Shown here: positions 30,530 through 32,299 of the stretch, one piece after another
Layout of the letters: each line of letters begins with the position of its first letter
How positions within the stretch are numbered: position 1 is the first letter of the stretch
Origin: Clostridiales bacterium
Lineage (GTDB): Bacteria; Bacillota; Clostridia; Saccharofermentanales; Saccharofermentanaceae
DNA: 32,299 nucleotides
Reading direction: 5' to 3'
Assembly: GCA_017550385.1 (NCBI GenBank)
Contig: JAFZPJ010000011.1
Span: forward strand, 1 to 32,299
Notes under the pieces: model-generated
Databases searched by the model: none
What the model was told of the DNA's origin: nothing
The model's input: the letters and a program-made list of their open reading frames with translations, nothing else
Program-made: the position numbers and the translations under genes

Positions 30530-30728
30530 TCACCTTCATACATTTTCTGCATAGAAGTGCCTTTACCGCTGAACCTTTCATTAATGACAGTTTAGAAAGA
30601 ACTATTGAATCTTCATGGAATCCGGCCCTTCCGAATATCGGTCGTTTGATTCCTTTTTTCCATGAAAGCTCCTGTGAACTTTGTATTATTCCTTCTTCCA
30701 TCACATTCTTGCAATACGGACATGTCAT
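30474..30728 (-). CDS. DUF6487-like zinc-binding small protein
   Basis: An 84-aa protein starting MTCPYCKNVMEEGIIQSSQE, with a second cysteine pair in LLCRKCMKVIIDCADKES. This is the pattern I associate with DUF6487 (CPYC, then EEG-I-QS, then C-x-x-C near the end), a small zinc-ribbon family of unknown function. The ATG at 30728 has GAGGTG 6 nt upstream; a GTG 9 nt further up is less likely. Confidence 0.75.
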   Translation of the reverse strand: MTCPYCKNVMEEGIIQSSQELSWKKGIKRPIFGRAGFHEDSIVLSKLSLMKGSAVKALLCRKCMKVIIDCADKESDLNHGYSIR

Positions 30729-30761
30729 TGCTTTCACCTCGTAATTATTACCTCATCGATA

Positions 30762-30854
30762 TCAAATGGTTTGCTTATATAGTCGTCTGCACTAAGGGCA
30801 TTTCTTTACAGATAGATCGTACTGTTTACCGCAAGCCTTACAAACCTTATACAT
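30762..30854 (-). pseudogene. Zinc-ribbon micro-ORF interrupted by TAG inside the cysteine knuckle
   Basis: ATG at 30854, with GGGGAG 7 nt upstream, opens MYKVCKACGKQYDLSVKKCP; then TAG (30792-30794) falls exactly where the middle of a C-P-x-C knuckle is expected. The frame continues CRRLYKQTI to TGA. The first knuckle C-x-x-C is intact. The good ribosome binding site and motif suggest a real small zinc-ribbon gene inactivated by a nonsense change, or a 20-aa peptide that is itself functional. Confidence 0.5.
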
Positions 30855-30984
30855 AATTAATCTCCCCATAAATATGTATTTACAAGAACGATTATAATCA
30901 GCTCGACTTTCTGAAAGATTATGCTTTCTTTAACATAACCTTAAACTATATACTCTGAAGCACCGAATCTTTGGATGGTTTAGT

Positions 30985-31422
30985 TTATAGACTTTCCAAG
31001 TGCTTTTTTAAACAAAGCCTTGCTTCTATCTTCGGATAATTAGCCAAAACAATATTAGACAATAGCCATAATACAAAAGTAATTAAGGCAGGTATTGAGC
31101 TAGGGTCCTTAACAAAATACTCTCTAAAAAGAAATAAAAGGAACATCGCATATGAACATAGAAGTGTCGGAAACACTATGTAAAACCAATCAAGAAACTT
31201 GTATTTCATTCTGTATTTGCCATTATCCCGTTTCACGAAGGTATATTCGTGATAAGACCATGGAAACCTACGAATTGGACTGGACCAAACAAAAACTGAA
31301 ATCGAAACATAATAACCCTTATTCTCTTGAACATACGGCGGGTGCTTTTTGGAAATCAACACCCTGATAGCTAAAGATATTACGCCCATTAGTATAAATG
31401 CTAATGCAACCAGATATTCCAA
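30985..31422 (-). CDS. Membrane protein of unknown function
   Basis: About 145 aa with three membrane segments: one at the N-terminus (LVALAFILMGVISLAIRVLI), one in the middle (WFYIVFPTLLCSYAMFLLFLF) and one near the end (IPALITFVLWLLSNIVLANY). Between the first two is a domain with many aromatic residues. No family is recognised. There is no suitable ATG. TTG at 31422 is preferred because AAAGGA lies 6 nt before it; another TTG at 31443 follows a stop and lacks a ribosome binding site. The gene is A/T-rich compared with the thi and ald regions. Confidence 0.55.
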   Translation of the reverse strand: MEYLVALAFILMGVISLAIRVLISKKHPPYVQENKGYYVSISVFVWSSPIRRFPWSYHEYTFVKRDNGKYRMKYKFLDWFYIVFPTLLCSYAMFLLFLFREYFVKDPSSIPALITFVLWLLSNIVLANYPKIEARLCLKKHLESL

Positions 31423-31479
31423 TTTGTTTCCTTTCTTCCTCAATGACTACAGGGCATCATTTTTCGACGCTTTTTCTCC

Positions 31480-31722
31480 TCATGCCTTTTCACGTGCTCT
31501 CACGATCGAACATACTTCGACCACATCAATGAAATCAGGCTCCGGGATGCAAAGTTCCTTCAGATCCGGTAGAACTGTTGCCTCATAAAGGTCCAAGGCA
31601 TCTTTCGATACTTCCTTAATAATTACATAAGTACGAGCATAATCAAAGACCGGCGGCGCGATCCTGGCATTCATCCAGTCGATTATCTTAAATCCGCTCT
31701 TTTGAGCGATTGATATCAGAAG
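31480..31722 (-). pseudogene. C-terminal remnant of an aminoglycoside/choline-type phosphotransferase
   Basis: The frame, open from 31722 after a TGA, reads LLISIAQKSGFKIIDWMNAR and continues FDYARTYVIIKEVSKDALDL to a normal C-terminus. IIDWMNA followed by D-x-ART is the metal-binding IDW segment and following helix of APH-family kinases. The upstream half, with the HGD-H-N catalytic loop, is missing: the sequence before it is the intergenic region and the serine hydrolase gene. An ATG at 31674 could start a 64-aa fragment, but it would have no activity. Confidence 0.65.
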
Positions 31723-31751
31723 TCAATTATATTGCGATAGTCTGTACGAAG

Positions 31752-32299
31752 TTACTCAACTGCCAATCCGTTATTGATCAGCCATTCAACTCCGGATCCT
31801 GACTGCTCTACCCCCGGATTCCGATTGACCATAACAACGGCAGCTTCACCTGTGCGGTAATTGAACTTCAATCTCGATTGACCGTTCTCGCCCCAACCGC
31901 TAATGCTGAGCTTGTTCTTGCCATCCATGAAAATGCCAAGGCCTGCCCAGGGGAATCTCTCTGAAGGAGTAGCCATTTCCATAGCGGTTTTTGCCTGAAG
32001 CAAGGCGCCATCTCCATTACATGCTTTTGTGAATTCTTTTGCGATCACGAGAAGATCTTTCGGAGTTGACCACAGTCCTGATGCCGCGAGATCGGGCATT
32101 TGCGGGTATTTCCCCGGAATAACCTGACCGTTCTCATCATATCCTGTTGCCATGATGTTTTTCTGCTCGTAAAGAGAGAGATTCGCGAGTGATGCAAAGA
32201 ATGTATTGTTCAGACTTAATGGTCTAAAAACAGACTCATAAGCAATAACTTCATATGGCTTTTGCTTGAGGTCTTCTAACAGTATTTGCAAAACGCAGA
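31752..32299 (-). CDS. Serine hydrolase (beta-lactamase-like), C-terminal part
   Basis: The frame enters from the right edge and ends at 31752; about 182 residues are visible. It matches the second half of class C-type serine hydrolases: LQILLEDLKQKPYEVIAYES, VFRPLSLNNTFF, MATGYDENGQVIPGKYPQMP, AASGLWSTPKDLLVIAKEF, and a late WAGLGIFMDG. The catalytic S-x-x-K and Y-x-N motifs would lie outside the window, so activity cannot be judged. Members cleave beta-lactams, peptides or esters. Confidence 0.85.
   Translation of the reverse strand, partial: CVLQILLEDLKQKPYEVIAYESVFRPLSLNNTFFASLANLSLYEQKNIMATGYDENGQVIPGKYPQMPDLAASGLWSTPKDLLVIAKEFTKACNGDGALLQAKTAMEMATPSERFPWAGLGIFMDGKNKLSISGWGENGQSRLKFNYRTGEAAVVMVNRNPGVEQSGSGVEWLINNGLAVE

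Overview
The window looks like a chromosomal segment of a Gram-positive anaerobe of the Bacillota, most likely class Clostridia. The support is a TPP-riboswitch thi operon with a ThiW (ECF-type) transporter and a short-form ThiC, a perfect CIRCE/HrcA operator in front of an Hsp20 gene, strong GGAGG ribosome binding sites, many lipobox lipoproteins and small zinc-ribbon proteins. I cannot name genus or species from the sequence. There are no rRNA or tRNA genes, no insertion sequence and no CRISPR array.

Layout. 1-4.4 kb (minus): thiamine operon, TPP riboswitch - thiW - thiM/thiE fusion - thiD - thiC. It makes the pyrimidine half itself (ThiC, ThiD) and salvages the thiazole half (ThiW, ThiM); no thiazole synthesis genes are present here. 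4.4-6.9 kb (minus): small stress/regulator modules, namely a RelB/ParE-type toxin-antitoxin pair, a metallophosphoesterase, HicA-HicB, and an orphan HTH protein. 7-9.6 kb (plus): a zinc-ribbon/proline-rich membrane protein and a membrane diguanylate cyclase. 9.8-13.8 kb (minus): flavin reductase, a GNAT-nitroreductase fusion, and an OmpR-type response regulator with its histidine kinase. 13.9-15.4 kb (plus): a lipoprotein and a partner of unknown function. 15.7-18.7 kb (minus): an XRE-type membrane regulator and an EAL phosphodiesterase with a degenerate GGDEF domain. 18.8-21.2 kb (plus): a large solute-binding lipoprotein. 21.2-25.4 kb: small proteins, Hsp20 with CIRCE, a Fic toxin with its antitoxin, a lipoprotein. 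25.8-30.1 kb: alanine dehydrogenase, a lipoprotein, and a TIR-transmembrane-propeller protein. 30.2-32.3 kb: decaying small genes, a truncated phosphotransferase remnant and the end of a serine hydrolase.

The most unusual content lies between the genes. Six intergenic elements of 111-113 bp share one geometry: eight short blocks at offsets of about 0, 12, 32, 44, 62, 74, 94 and 106, forming inverted pairs around one common centre. Block sequences differ between copies (GCTACC/GGTAGC, CTACTG/CAGTAG, GTTCC/GGAAC), yet in most positions both partners change together. A five-unit tandem array with an exact 64-bp period (7962-8270) and a 42-bp miniature (9571-9612) use related half-element geometry. 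I do not recognise this family. A second theme is that three minus-strand regulatory promoters (relB/parE, hicA/hicB, orphan HTH) each carry a palindrome inside a 17-bp spacer between strong -35 and -10 boxes.

All calls come from reading sequence and translations by eye. Family names are from memory of motifs and no database search was possible.
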